A stretch of 26,048 nt of DNA, taken from the NCBI GenBank assembly GCA_050701115.1, contig JBOHER010000009.1, positions 1 through 26,048 of the forward strand, in the 5' to 3' direction. This DNA comes from JBOHER01 sp050701115 (GTDB lineage: Bacteria > Actinomycetota > Actinomycetes > Mycobacteriales > Pseudonocardiaceae). The notes under the pieces are model-generated. The model was not told the DNA's origin. It did no database searches and saw only the letters and a list, made by a program, of their open reading frames with translations. Shown piece by piece: positions 15,937-24,026 of the stretch (the first letter of the stretch is position 1; each line of letters begins with the position of its first letter). The translations under genes and the position numbers were made by a program.

Positions 15937-18135
15937 ATGGGTGCGATGCAGGGCGCTGAGGACGACATTAGGGAGCTTATCGAGCGCCCGCCGGAGAACG
16001 TCAACGCGGCCGACACCAGCGATAACCACCTCCAGAAGTTCGATCTGTATCGGCAGATTGTCGCGCACGAGCGCATGGGATTTCTGTATACGAAGTGGAC
16101 CGAGTGCCTCTTATCTCGCAAGAGTTGGAACGCCAAACCATGGGGAGAGGGCTTTGCGGAGAAGGAACTGCTTCCCGAATTGGGTGGACTCAATTGGGGA
16201 CACATCTACGACCTTCAGGCGCGGCTGGCGACGATGTCCAAGGTCGGCGAGAACCTCAAGGCGGGCGCCAGGGGCGCTCATTCTGAACTTGATGCGGTGT
16301 GGAAGGGCGAAGCAGCCGACGCCGCGTTGAAGAAGTTCACCGATCTCGAATCGGGATCCGTTATGTACCAGGCGTCCAACAGTTGGCTGTCCGGCCATGT
16401 GATGGGCCTCTGGCACAGCACGCGGGAACCGGTAGTAGACCTGTGCAAGCTCGCGGACGACGGACGGGTAGGTAACTTCTGCCGGATCTACGAGACGACC
16501 GACGATGGCGAACGCGGCAAGCACATCGATGACTTCGAGTACTTCATCGAGCAGACGCAAGTATCGAATCGTGAGGAAGGGCTGGACGCGCTGGGTTGGG
16601 CAGCCCCAGCCTCTGGGCTGTACGAGTATGTAAGCTATGTCAAGAGAATTGTGACCGGAGATGTCCACGATTTAGAGTCGAAGCTGGCGAACTGGATCGG
16701 CGAGAAGATCACCGGTGTCGACGGTCAGCGACTCAGGGACGCGGCCGACGATGCTCAAAGCAAAATCAGCTGGCTCGACGACTATTGCCAGCAATACAAC
16801 GACACCATCAACGAGTTTCGCGCACGAATCGAGCAAACGTACGATGCGGTCCAGAAGTCATTCGAGGTGGCGAGCGAAAAATTCACTTCTGAGTTCTGGC
16901 TGTCACCAGAGAAGTCCAACCCGTACTACAAGCTCGCTCCGCCGAAGGACGTATCCAACCCTGGCGGCGAGCAATCACCAGGCCCAACGCCACCCGGCGG
17001 TCCTGCCGGCGTCCCCGGGGGCGGTGGCGGCGGTATGCCGGGTGGTGGCGGGACATCCCCGGCCGGAGTGGACCTCCCCAAGCCGGAAGACCTGATGCCG
17101 CAGGAACCCACGCTGCCCGGCATGAACCCGGTGACCGGGAAGCCGCTGGAGTCGAACCCTGAGACAGGGGGACCGTGTCCGATCGATCCGGAGACCGGCG
17201 AGGCCATCACGGATGTAGGCAGAGATCAGGACACCGTGACGGTCAAGAAGGGTGACAACGAAATCTCCATCACCGAGCCGGACGAGGACGGCAAGATGGG
17301 GATCACCATCGACGACGGCAAGGGGGACCCCAAGGAGTACAACCTCGACTTCGGCGACGAAGACGAGGGCGCACCGCACGAGGATGCCGACGGCGGGCAG
17401 GTCTACCGACCTGGCCCCGATGGGAAGATCCACATCGAGGACGGCGACCTGAAGTTCACCGCGGAGCGACCGGATGGCCCAGATGGGCCGACCGTGGTGA
17501 CCGTCGATGACGGCAAGGGCGAACCGACGACCAACACAGTCGGGGACGCCGACGGTGCTCGGAATGTCGGTTCGGCCGGCGCGCCAACCGACAGCAGGCC
17601 GTCGACGGCCAGCGAGATCGGTAAACCCGCACCATCCGGCAGCGGAACTGCCGGGTTCGGGGGAAGCGGTGGTGGCAGCGCCACGGATGGTTCCGCCCAG
17701 GCAACCCACCCCCAGTTCCTTGGCGGTGCCGCCGAAGCGGTTGGCGCTTCGGTCGGTGGGGGCGCCGGCGGCTTTGGCGGCATCGGGGACACGGGAGGCG
17801 TGGGTCTCGGGGACACCTCGTCGCTCGAAGCGGGCAACCACTTCGGGGCTGGTGCCCAACAGCCCGCGGGAGCGTCTGCAGGCCTTGGCTCCGTTCCAGG
17901 CGGCGTGGTTCCACCCGGGCCCCATGCTGCTGGACCGTCCGGCGAGTCGGGCAGCGGAATGATGGGTGGCGGAATGATGGGCGGTATGGGTGCCGGAGCG
18001 GGAGGCGCTGACGGCGATCAGGAACGCACCACGGGCGCCTACCGGATCGATGGCGGATTGTTCGAGGACGAGATCGCGACCGGGCCGTTTGGAACCGCGC
18101 GAATCAGCGGATCGCTGGATGACGATGATCACTGA
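15937..18135 (+). CDS. Large WKG-motif, Gly/Pro-rich PPE-like T7SS protein
   Basis: This 732-residue protein has a helical N-terminal part (1 to about 325) with W122-K-G124 in LDAVWKGEAADAALKKF, as in WXG100-fold substrates. A Pro/Gly linker (about 340-400) follows. Then come two related acidic modules (about 439-475 and 501-536) that share DGDN/DGDL, a two-strand stretch, and T(I/V)DDGKG(D/E)P. The rest is Gly/Ser/Ala-rich with GMMGGGMMGGMG and ends in the acidic SLDDDDH. This architecture, helical T7SS domain plus long low-complexity tail, is common among PPE-like proteins in Pseudonocardiaceae. A surface or secreted role is inferred. ATG 15937 is used because it follows the upstream stop by four bases. 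The gene is the middle of a three-gene operon. Confidence 0.75.
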   Translation: MGAMQGAEDDIRELIERPPENVNAADTSDNHLQKFDLYRQIVAHERMGFLYTKWTECLLSRKSWNAKPWGEGFAEKELLPELGGLNWGHIYDLQARLATMSKVGENLKAGARGAHSELDAVWKGEAADAALKKFTDLESGSVMYQASNSWLSGHVMGLWHSTREPVVDLCKLADDGRVGNFCRIYETTDDGERGKHIDDFEYFIEQTQVSNREEGLDALGWAAPASGLYEYVSYVKRIVTGDVHDLESKLANWIGEKITGVDGQRLRDAADDAQSKISWLDDYCQQYNDTINEFRARIEQTYDAVQKSFEVASEKFTSEFWLSPEKSNPYYKLAPPKDVSNPGGEQSPGPTPPGGPAGVPGGGGGGMPGGGGTSPAGVDLPKPEDLMPQEPTLPGMNPVTGKPLESNPETGGPCPIDPETGEAITDVGRDQDTVTVKKGDNEISITEPDEDGKMGITIDDGKGDPKEYNLDFGDEDEGAPHEDADGGQVYRPGPDGKIHIEDGDLKFTAERPDGPDGPTVVTVDDGKGEPTTNTVGDADGARNVGSAGAPTDSRPSTASEIGKPAPSGSGTAGFGGSGGGSATDGSAQATHPQFLGGAAEAVGASVGGGAGGFGGIGDTGGVGLGDTSSLEAGNHFGAGAQQPAGASAGLGSVPGGVVPPGPHAAGPSGESGSGMMGGGMMGGMGAGAGGADGDQERTTGAYRIDGGLFEDEIATGPFGTARISGSLDDDDH

Positions 18136-18149
18136 GGCGAAGGCACGCA

Positions 18150-18623
18150 GTGAGGGCGAGGTTGGTGCAGGTGCTTGACGAGAGGGACCCGATTTATCGT
18201 GCCGCGCTCGCTCCGTATCAGGAGCTCGTCGCGGCGCATGAAGCCGCGGTGGAACGAATCGACGAAGAGTTCACGGCGAAGGCCGAGGAGTTCGAGCGGT
18301 ACCGCGAGCAGCGGGACAAGGAGGACGCCGCTAAGCAGGAGCAGATCGCGAAATCGGTCAGCGATGCCCGAGCGGCGTTCGAAAAGGCCAACCCGAAGGC
18401 GAAGAACGCATGGGCGCTGCCTGCGCGTGAGCCCGAGAACATTGCCTTCGGCCAGATCGAGGACGACGAAGATCAGGAACCGGCCAAGGTGTCCGCGCCT
18501 GCGCCGTGGACCCCACCACGTGCGGCTCCGCCGGAGTCGACTGACGCTCGTGCTGGCCGGCACGCCAAGCCGGCGAACGACTTCGACGAGGACGACTTCT
18601 CCAGTAACAACTGGCTGCGGTAG
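18150..18623 (+). CDS. small helical acidic protein, function unknown
   Basis: The product has 157 residues. Residues about 18-75 form a long charged helix or coiled coil (EAAVERIDEEFTAKAEEFER, REQRDKEDAAKQEQ). The C-terminal half is Pro/Ala-rich and acidic, ending DFDEDDFSSNNWLR. It has no signal peptide or membrane segment. GTG 18150 lies 14 bases after the stop of the PPE-like gene, so it is the third cistron of that operon and could be a dedicated chaperone or cytosolic partner of the two secreted proteins. That role is inferred from order alone; I do not recognise the family. Confidence 0.65.
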   Translation: MRARLVQVLDERDPIYRAALAPYQELVAAHEAAVERIDEEFTAKAEEFERYREQRDKEDAAKQEQIAKSVSDARAAFEKANPKAKNAWALPAREPENIAFGQIEDDEDQEPAKVSAPAPWTPPRAAPPESTDARAGRHAKPANDFDEDDFSSNNWLR

Positions 18624-18647
18624 TTGCGGCGGCCGCAGGTCATCATG

Positions 18648-18796
18648 TTGGCTGTTTCGGGCAGTGCGTTTGCCGTCCCTGGCGCCGGTTTGGCTGTTCC
18701 TGGCGCTGGTTTGGCCGCCCGGGGGCGCGAGTTGGCTGTTCCTGTCCACGCCACTACCTCGCTGACGGCCAACTCTGCGACGCCACGTGCCAAGTC
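18648..18796. repeat. 21-bp repeat array with inverted half between convergent operons
   Basis: Five 21-bp units in a row start at 18648, 18669, 18690, 18711 and 18732, each beginning TTGGC or TTTGC with cores like TGTTCCTGGCGC. Two units in the opposite orientation follow at 18755-18775 and 18776-18796. GAGTTGGC (18729-18736) and GCCAACTC (18768-18775) form an 8-bp inverted repeat across the switch point. The plus frame reads as heptads (LAVPGAG), which is a consequence of the 21-base period, not evidence of a gene. The array lies between the ends of two convergent operons, so a bidirectional terminator or REP-like role is possible. Confidence 0.75.
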
Positions 18797-18819
18797 TGCG
18801 ACGTGAATGAGCTTGACAG

Positions 18820-19056
18820 TCATGAGATTTCTCGGCCATCTCCATCGAAGCAGCGCCGATAGAACTCGACAGGTGAGACACGCACGGCGGGTGCACCGAC
18901 GACCGTGCATAACCCGACTTTCGCATAAGGCACCTTGACCGTGACGGTGAGTATCGTTGCTGGTTCTCGCCACCGCTCCGCGTCCTGTCGAAGGGCGGTG
19001 CGCAGCTCGCTCGGCACTTCCGGCTCGGCCACGCTCAGCCTTCCGTCGTGAGTCAT
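18820..19056 (-). CDS. short protein, apparently a shortened relative of two operon neighbours
   Basis: The product has 78 residues. RWREPATILTVTVK (residues 28-41) matches NWREPAEILYFKVK of the 196-residue protein at 20443-21033. The end FDGDGREIS matches that protein's end, EQSGREI, and the DNA around the two stops is also similar (AGATTTCTC). The middle, with the membrane helix and the beta-rich domain, is absent. It therefore looks like an internally deleted copy, either a pseudogene or a minimal version. It is the last gene of the minus-strand operon, 29 bp after the preceding stop. No strong ribosome site precedes ATG 19056. Confidence 0.5.
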   Translation of the reverse strand: MTHDGRLSVAEPEVPSELRTALRQDAERWREPATILTVTVKVPYAKVGLCTVVGAPAVRVSPVEFYRRCFDGDGREIS

Positions 19057-19085
19057 TGCGAGGACGCTGGCATTCGCTGACCGGA

Positions 19086-19676
19086 CTACTTGTCAGCGAT
19101 CTGGACGGATGATCCACCAGGCCAAGTCAGGAGACGTTGTGCGGAGTTGATGTGTGGCAACGGACCCCCCTCTGCTGCCCAGATCAACTCTATCCGCGGG
19201 TTTGTGTCCATGTCGTGGATCTTGGTCAGGACAACGCGGTCTTGCGACCAGAGCAGCCACAGGTCGGGGACACGGGCTCGCTGCTGATCGTTCTTGCTGG
19301 CATCAGCGAACCCCGATGCCGCACAGTCGACGTTTCCGGTCACCAGGCTTTTGCGACGACTCGACGCTATAGCGAAGTCGACGTCGCTGTTCAGCAGGCT
19401 GATCGGCAGTATGACCAGGGTCCCGAAGATGGACAGCATAACGTCGCGCACCGGGAGCCACATTTGGTCTAGTGCCCACTTGACGCGATTTTTCCCGGAG
19501 ATAGATCCATTCTTTCGTCGACCCGGGATCTGGTATTTAGGCCGGAGCTCTCGAATGCGTAGGACGCCCGTGAAATCCTGTTGCCAAGAGTTTCGAGCCA
19601 GTCGCCGCACGTCCTGGCCCAGTCGGTGGACGTTGGGCGCGTTCAGTGGCGCCGGTCGCGGTGCGCTGTTATTCAT
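19086..19676 (-). CDS. membrane protein with possible PH-like domain (paralogue B)
   Basis: The product has 196 residues from ATG 19676, chosen because GACGAGGACG precedes it; the frame is open to 19748, but no ribosome site is seen there. One hydrophobic segment (VMLSIFGTLVILPISLL) follows a basic N-terminal domain of about 90 residues. The C-terminal half is beta-rich, with WLLWSQDRVVL resembling the strand pattern of bacterial PH-like domains. It has the same length and layout as the protein at 20443-21033, sharing NSWQQ.../TNWREP... and the helix region plus a D(V/F)DF motif, so the two are diverged paralogues. The function is unknown. It is encoded within a T7SS-linked operon. Confidence 0.6.
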   Translation of the reverse strand: MNNSAPRPAPLNAPNVHRLGQDVRRLARNSWQQDFTGVLRIRELRPKYQIPGRRKNGSISGKNRVKWALDQMWLPVRDVMLSIFGTLVILPISLLNSDVDFAIASSRRKSLVTGNVDCAASGFADASKNDQQRARVPDLWLLWSQDRVVLTKIHDMDTNPRIELIWAAEGGPLPHINSAQRLLTWPGGSSVQIADK

Positions 19677-19763
19677 TGGCGTCCTCGTCGTCGGATGCAT
19701 TATCAAGACCGAAGGGGGAGGTATGCGGGTATGCGGGAGCGTGTTCATTCAGGAGGTTCGCCT

Positions 19764-20393
19764 TTAGTCGCCTCCTCGCTCGAACGTCTCGAATACTCCT
19801 GTTGCCATGTCCGCAACATGCGACCAGTCCTCGGTGTTGTTGCTGGTCACCGCCACACTCGCCACGCCAGCACCTGCCAGGTTGGGGATCCATGCCGTGC
19901 TGGCGTGCTGGACGACGTCCACCGACCCGTCGTTAAGGAGCAGGGGGTTGGTCTCGCGAGTGTGGGTGATCACTGCACGGCCAGCGGGCAGGTCGACGAT
20001 GGTCGAACAGGCGCCGGAGTGCCGGTGGATTTCTTCCAGGCCCGCGATAGCGGTGTGCACGGACTGCCGCTCGGTCTCCAGGTAGAAGCAGTTGATCAGC
20101 GCCATGATCGGCCGGTCGGTCTTATCCGGCGAGCGGAAGAACCCTGCCGCGGTGTAGGTCGATCCGCCGGCAGCCGAGGCTGCACCCATGGTGAGCAGCA
20201 TGACGGTTGTCTCGGCGAGTCCTTGGTCCATTTGCTGGTCGGGATCAAGACCAAACGCCGTGGAGGTCTCAGCAGCCAGCGACTGGATCTGCTCGACGCT
20301 CGGCTCTCCTGTTGGAAGGGTCATGAACCCAGGGGGCAGGAAGAGGTTGAAGCCGGGAGGTGTCTCGGCAGCTGTTTCTCTCGATGTGGCCAT
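19764..20393 (-). CDS. hypothetical protein between two paralogous membrane proteins
   Basis: The product has 209 residues from ATG 20393, which has AAAGG about 12 bases upstream; a longer frame to 20459 would overlap the previous gene. The N-terminus has LFLPPGFMTLPTGEPSVEQIQ. Then comes a helical and beta-mixed domain with GLDPDQQMDQGLAE and a C-terminal stretch of short strands (STIVDLPAGRAVITHTRE, VVQHASTAWIPNLAG). It lacks a clear signal peptide or membrane helix. I do not recognise the family. Its fixed place in the operon suggests a role with the neighbouring T7SS-linked proteins, for example as a cytosolic partner; this is inference only. Confidence 0.6.
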   Translation of the reverse strand: MATSRETAAETPPGFNLFLPPGFMTLPTGEPSVEQIQSLAAETSTAFGLDPDQQMDQGLAETTVMLLTMGAASAAGGSTYTAAGFFRSPDKTDRPIMALINCFYLETERQSVHTAIAGLEEIHRHSGACSTIVDLPAGRAVITHTRETNPLLLNDGSVDVVQHASTAWIPNLAGAGVASVAVTSNNTEDWSHVADMATGVFETFERGGD

Positions 20394-20442
20394 TATTGGA
20401 CACCTTTGATGTGGACGGTTCGTTTGGGAGGTGTTCGCGTGT

Positions 20443-21033
20443 TCAGATTTCTCTGCCACTCTGTTCCATGAAGAATTGAACGATCACTTTGTGTTGATCG
20501 TCAGTTAGATTCAGCCACGCCTGAGTTCCATCTGGCCAGTCCACACTGATCTTGTTTGGCCACACGGGTCCGAATCGAACTTGAGCGTCCGGCGGGCTTT
20601 GCCAGATCGGCGTTGAACCCTTCATCAGGTCGGCACTCTCGAAAAATGCCATACGGGTACGCGAAAATGTGATCAGCAGCGAACCCCGCGCTTTGCTCAG
20701 CGAATCGATCAGTTGTGTGGCCGATTGGTTACGCACCCTGCCGTCGACATGCACTGTGCCGGGTCGAGATTCGTGCCTGAAGTCAAAATCAGTCGATTCA
20801 AGGAGTACAACGAGGGTGATTCCGAACAGCCACAGCGGGAGCCTAAAAATGAATCGGGTGATTCGTCGAACTTTTCCCCACATTGTCAGCGCGCCAAACG
20901 AACTTCTGTCGGGATAGTCCAATCTGAAATCCTTAACCTTAAAGTATAGGATTTCTGCCGGCTCCCTCCAGTTCGTCTCTGTGTATTGGTGTACGGCCAT
21001 GCGTTGAGCGTTGGCGGTTTCACGCTGAGTCAT
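20443..21033 (-). CDS. membrane protein with possible PH-like domain (paralogue A)
   Basis: The product has 196 residues. A polar N-terminal part carries TNWREPAEILYFKVKDFRLD. A membrane segment lies near 61-82 (FIFRLPLWLFGITLVVLL), and a beta-rich C-terminal domain includes ARGSLLITFSRTRMAFFES and ISVDWPDGTQAWLNL. The LLITFSRTRMAFF pattern resembles the core strands of bacterial PH-like domains; this assignment is tentative. GAGAGG six bases before ATG 21033 fixes the start. It lies 39 bp after the T7SS-secreted-like gene, so it is probably co-transcribed with it. Related to the proteins at 19086-19676 and 18820-19056. Confidence 0.65.
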   Translation of the reverse strand: MTQRETANAQRMAVHQYTETNWREPAEILYFKVKDFRLDYPDRSSFGALTMWGKVRRITRFIFRLPLWLFGITLVVLLESTDFDFRHESRPGTVHVDGRVRNQSATQLIDSLSKARGSLLITFSRTRMAFFESADLMKGSTPIWQSPPDAQVRFGPVWPNKISVDWPDGTQAWLNLTDDQHKVIVQFFMEQSGREI

Positions 21034-21072
21034 GGTTGGCCTCTCGTATTTACGGATCGTCGAAGGCTATAC

Positions 21073-22040
21073 CTATCCACCCGTTATCTTGTCGGCTGCG
21101 TAGTCTTTCGCTTCCGCCTTGGTAACCCCGATTCCCGATTGAACAGCCGTCCCGGCAACAATTCCGGCGTTTGAGAACGGTGTCAGGTTCACACCCGGTA
21201 GTTTGTTGGCGAGATTGACAGCATGGCCGTGGGTGTATCGAGCCGCCTGATCAATGGCGGCGCTTGGATTGCCTCTCAGCGCTTGGGCGGTGATAGGGCT
21301 GACATCTTGTCCGCCGATTTTGATCACTTGCCCGTCGAGCTTGAGGGGCTTACCGGCAATCTTGACGGTGTCACCGCCGATACCGGTAATGGTCTTGAGG
21401 CCAAGGCCAGGAACCTTGCTCGCAGCGCCCGATGTCCTTGCCGCTTGGACAGCGGCGTTCTTCGCGCCTGCGACGACCCGCCCGCCGGGGATGACGCCGA
21501 GGGCATCCATGCCGATGCTTCCCCAGGACACGTCGGCTCCCGCGGCCTTGGCCAGCAGTTTGGTTCCGACGGCGGCTGCGCCCACGCCGATCGCGGCCGC
21601 CGCGGTGACGGCGTTGACCCCGGGGATCCAGGACGTGGCGAGGGCGACGACGCCGAGAACGTTGCCGATCACGGACAGCGCATCGCCGATCTGGGCGATG
21701 ACATCGGCGTGTTCCTGAATCCATTCCCACGCATCGGACGCGAGCTGTTGAGGGTGCCTGCCGCGCCGGACAGCGACCGGTGCGCCTTGTCGAGGTAGTC
21801 GGGCAGTTCGCCGACCTTGCCCTGGGACGCTTCGGCGGCATCGCCTTGCCAGATGCCGCCGGACCGGCCGATCCGGGTCAGATCCGTGTAAGCCTCGCCC
21901 AGTTCCCTGGCCACGTTGTCCAGGTCGGTCGCGACCTCCACGACCCGCGCGACACCGCCGGGTGCCGGGTCGAAGCCGGGTGCGGGATAGTGGCCGGTCT
22001 GCACGGGGGCGATCTTGTCGGCGGCGCCGTAGAGGTTCAT
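21073..22040 (-). pseudogene. T7SS-secreted-like protein, split by one frameshift
   Basis: The first 98 residues read from ATG 22040 (GAGGGGAC upstream): a WXG-type helical domain with W64-Q-G66 in GGIWQGDAAEASQGK and the family-like DYLDKAHRSLSGAAGTLN. The reading then shifts at 21747, where AAC and the following CAG share one C. The other frame continues with QLASDAWEWIQEHADVIAQI, a hydrophobic stretch (IGNVLGVVALATSWIPGVNAVTAAAAIGVG), DVSWGSIGMDALGVIPGG, and ends ADKITGG at 21073. Adding one base gives 322 residues. The layout, secretion-signal domain plus hydrophobic segment plus VSWGDVALDALG-like region, is that of putative T7SS-secreted proteins and the front part of polymorphic toxins. 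No toxin domain is evident at the end. Sequencing error is possible. Confidence 0.7.
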
Positions 22041-22049
22041 CGTGTCCCC

Positions 22050-22317
22050 TCAGCCGAGCCGCTCGGTGATGGTCGACGGTGTGCTGGAGGCAGGCTGCGC
22101 CGACCCGCCGCCCGAACCGCCCGCGAACATCTGCGATATCTGGTTGTCCATCTCCGCGTAGAACTTCCTGACCTGGGTCAGGGATTCCACCATCGATCCG
22201 GTCAACGCGCGATCTTGCTGATTCCGTGTTCCCATCGATCCTGGAACTCCGCGCCCGCCGCGTGCTGATCAGCGATCCGACCCCTTCGAGGTCGATCTGG
22301 TAGCCCCCGGCCGCCAT
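22050..22317 (-). pseudogene. small Esx/WXG100-like gene split by two frameshifts
   Basis: Three frames join to one 89-residue protein if one base is added near 22262-22264 and one near 22207-22211. The parts are MAAGGYQIDLEGVGSLIS, then AAGAEFQDRWEHGISKIA, then ALTGSMVESLTQVRKFYAEM and a Gly/Ser-rich end (SAQPASSTPSTITERLG). The segment length plus two bases is a multiple of three. AGAGGGG lies at the right place before ATG 22317. The size, helical content and place before a WXG-domain gene (9 bp gap) suggest a WXG100-type T7SS target. The WEHG turn is atypical. It is the first gene of the minus-strand operon. Confidence 0.6.
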
Positions 22318-22445
22318 GGCTTGTGCCCCTCTGTGCTGCGTATGGAGTTCCTGCCTCCGGCAGTCTCGTGCACCACGCCGAGCGTGTGCAACACACCGTG
22401 CGACCTGCCGCCCACTCCGCCGCATCAGCGGCTGGCGCGGTTCCC

Positions 22446-23264
22446 TTACCGCGCGGGTGCGCCGTCCCGCGCGAAGTCGATCGGCGCGCGCTTGTGGTCG
22501 GCCTGGAGTAGCGGCTGGTAGCGCTCGGTGCCCGTCAGGTGGGCGAGGAAGAACGCGGCGAACAGGGCGCGGACCAGCCGTTGCGTACCGAAGTGCGGCT
22601 TTCCGTGGATGAACAGCTGGCTCCAGTGGAACCCCTCGGTCACCGCGAGATGTGTCGACTTCGCGATCGTGCGCAGTTGCACCGGGCCGCCCCACGCTTC
22701 GGCGATGGCCATGGCGTTGCCCACCGTCGGCGTGACCAGGTCCTCGGCCATGGTCAGGTGCATTCCGGGCATGGTCAGCGAGCGGGCCGCCGCCGCTGCC
22801 GACGGCATACCCTGCGCCGGGGCAACCGTGGCCACCGCCCGCACCTTCGGCTCCCCGTCCGTCGCGGCCGCCAGTATGGCCGCGCTGGCTCCCGTCGAGT
22901 GCCCGGCGAGGCCGAGCCGGGCCGGGCCGACGCTGATGCCCTCCGGGCCGAGCCGAACCGAGGTGACGACCTCGAGGGTGCTGCGCAGGTCGGCGGCCAG
23001 CAGCCGGTGTGACGGCAGCGGCCCGCGCTGCGTCGCGGGTGCCGCCGCCACGATGCCCCAGGACGCCAGGTGCCGCAGCAAGCCGCGGTATCGGTGCGGC
23101 GGCTGCAGCCAGCCGTGCCCGAACACCACCGCGGGCAGGTTCAGTCCCTCGCGGGGGGTGAACACCACGCCGGGCAGGCCGGTGAGCGCGAGGTTTCCGC
23201 GCAGCACCTCGTGCGGACCGGGGTAGGTCAACTCTTCGAGCAGCGCCTTCGGCTTGCTGGCCAT
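22446..23264 (-). CDS. alpha/beta hydrolase of the dienelactone-hydrolase / cutinase-like type
   Basis: The product has 272 residues. The nucleophile elbow is GHSTGA (AGHSTGASAAIL), the oxyanion region is VVFGHGWLQPPHRY, and a likely catalytic His lies in KSTHLAVTEG with an acid in AEDLV upstream. RGLLRHLASWGIVAAAPATQ is typical of PETase/platelet-activating-factor-hydrolase-like and chlorophyllase-like esterases. There is no signal peptide, so the enzyme is probably cytosolic. ATG 23264 is chosen because the conserved part begins soon after (LLEELTYPGPHEVLRG), though no strong ribosome site is seen. It is not clearly linked to the T7SS genes, being separated by 128 bp from the minus operon it precedes. 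The substrate is unknown. Confidence 0.8.
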   Translation of the reverse strand: MASKPKALLEELTYPGPHEVLRGNLALTGLPGVVFTPREGLNLPAVVFGHGWLQPPHRYRGLLRHLASWGIVAAAPATQRGPLPSHRLLAADLRSTLEVVTSVRLGPEGISVGPARLGLAGHSTGASAAILAAATDGEPKVRAVATVAPAQGMPSAAAAARSLTMPGMHLTMAEDLVTPTVGNAMAIAEAWGGPVQLRTIAKSTHLAVTEGFHWSQLFIHGKPHFGTQRLVRALFAAFFLAHLTGTERYQPLLQADHKRAPIDFARDGAPAR

Positions 23265-23320
23265 GGCTGGCAGGGTACCGGCCGGCCCGGTGGGCCTGCG
23301 TTTGCCGACCGGTCGTGCCG

Positions 23321-23815
23321 TTGACCGTGGTTGGTGAACTGCTGGCGGTTCGCCGGACCTCGCGCGCCGCTTGTGCCATGATGCTGGCGGAAGCCGTGAT
23401 CGTTTTGCGAACTGATGGGCTTCTCGCAGCGATACGGGGCACGGGGGAGGTTCGAGGATCATGGGTGATCAGGCTGGCGGCGGTCCGCGTTGCCGCTTCC
23501 GCCGACCGACAGCGGCGGAGCGGCAGGGCCGGTTCCGAACGCTGCGCCGAGTACGGCACCGGGGCCAGCGCCCGGCGGGGTGGATGGGTATGTCCACGAC
23601 CTGGTGAGCGCCGACCCCAGTGCGGGCACGGCGAGCGGCCCGCGGGGCCTGCGGGGTCTTCTGCTGCCCGGCGCGGATGCCTACATGCGCGACGTCGAGG
23701 CGCGGGCACGAGCAGGCGGCGTGCAGAGCATCGCCTTCGACCGCGCCGGGGTCGACAAGGCGATCGCGCGCGTGCAGGACATCGGGCGACAGCTCCGTGA
23801 TGCCGAAATGCACGC
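23321..23815 (+). repeat. left copy of a tandem duplication
   Basis: From TTGACCGTGG at 23321 through the first two thirds of the following gene, the sequence is nearly identical to 24784-25265. Small differences are an extra GGCG near 23347 and scattered substitutions. Further right, similarity is weaker at DNA level but continues in both proteins. The period is 1459 bp, measured between the two ATG codons (23461 and 24920). The 140 bp before the ATG carry a conserved leader with GGGGGAGG, so each copy has its own control region. Confidence 0.85.
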
Positions 23816-24026
23816 GGACATGCTTACCAGTATCGAGACTCGGGGTGAGCCCGTCTCAGACCACTACGCCGGTGTCGCGAACGAAGCAGGCAAGGCGTAT
23901 GAAGCATATCTACGCAAGACGGAGGATGACCTACAGAACTATATTGAAGAACTGGAAATCATCCGCGACAAGTACGTGCGCCAAGAAGAAGAGATCGGCG
24001 GCGGCTTCCACGGGACGGGCACCTGA
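23461..24026 (+). pseudogene. helical T7SS-substrate-like protein, copy 1, frameshifted after the ninth codon
   Basis: ATG 23461 has a good ribosome site (GGGGGAGG), and the first codons (MGDQAGGGP) equal copy 2. One C is missing at 23488 relative to copy 2 (CCGCG against CCGCCG), which shifts the frame. With it restored, the protein has 188 residues: a Pro/Gly-rich start (PLPLPPTD... PGPAPGG), then DGYVHDLVSADPS, GLRGLLLPGADAYMRDVEARARAGG and long helices to the end. Y-VRQ-E (YVRQEEE) near the C-terminus fits the YxxxD/E export signal. TTG 23490 could start a shorter protein that skips the defect, but it has no ribosome site. The lipoprotein ATG follows the stop without a gap. The family is not recognised. 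Confidence 0.65.

Noticed and set aside
18648..18796. CRISPR array
   Set aside because: The units are contiguous, with no spacers, imperfect and partly inverted, and no cas genes are present.
18624..18806. A 60-codon plus-strand frame with LAVPGAG heptads
   Set aside because: The heptad arises from the 21-bp DNA repeat; no ribosome site and no protein pattern beyond the repeat.
21073..23709. A very long minus-strand open frame of 878 codons
   Set aside because: Only its last part codes for the secreted-like protein; the rest crosses the hydrolase in the wrong frame and the small Esx-like gene, so it is an artefact of high GC content and of the frameshift.
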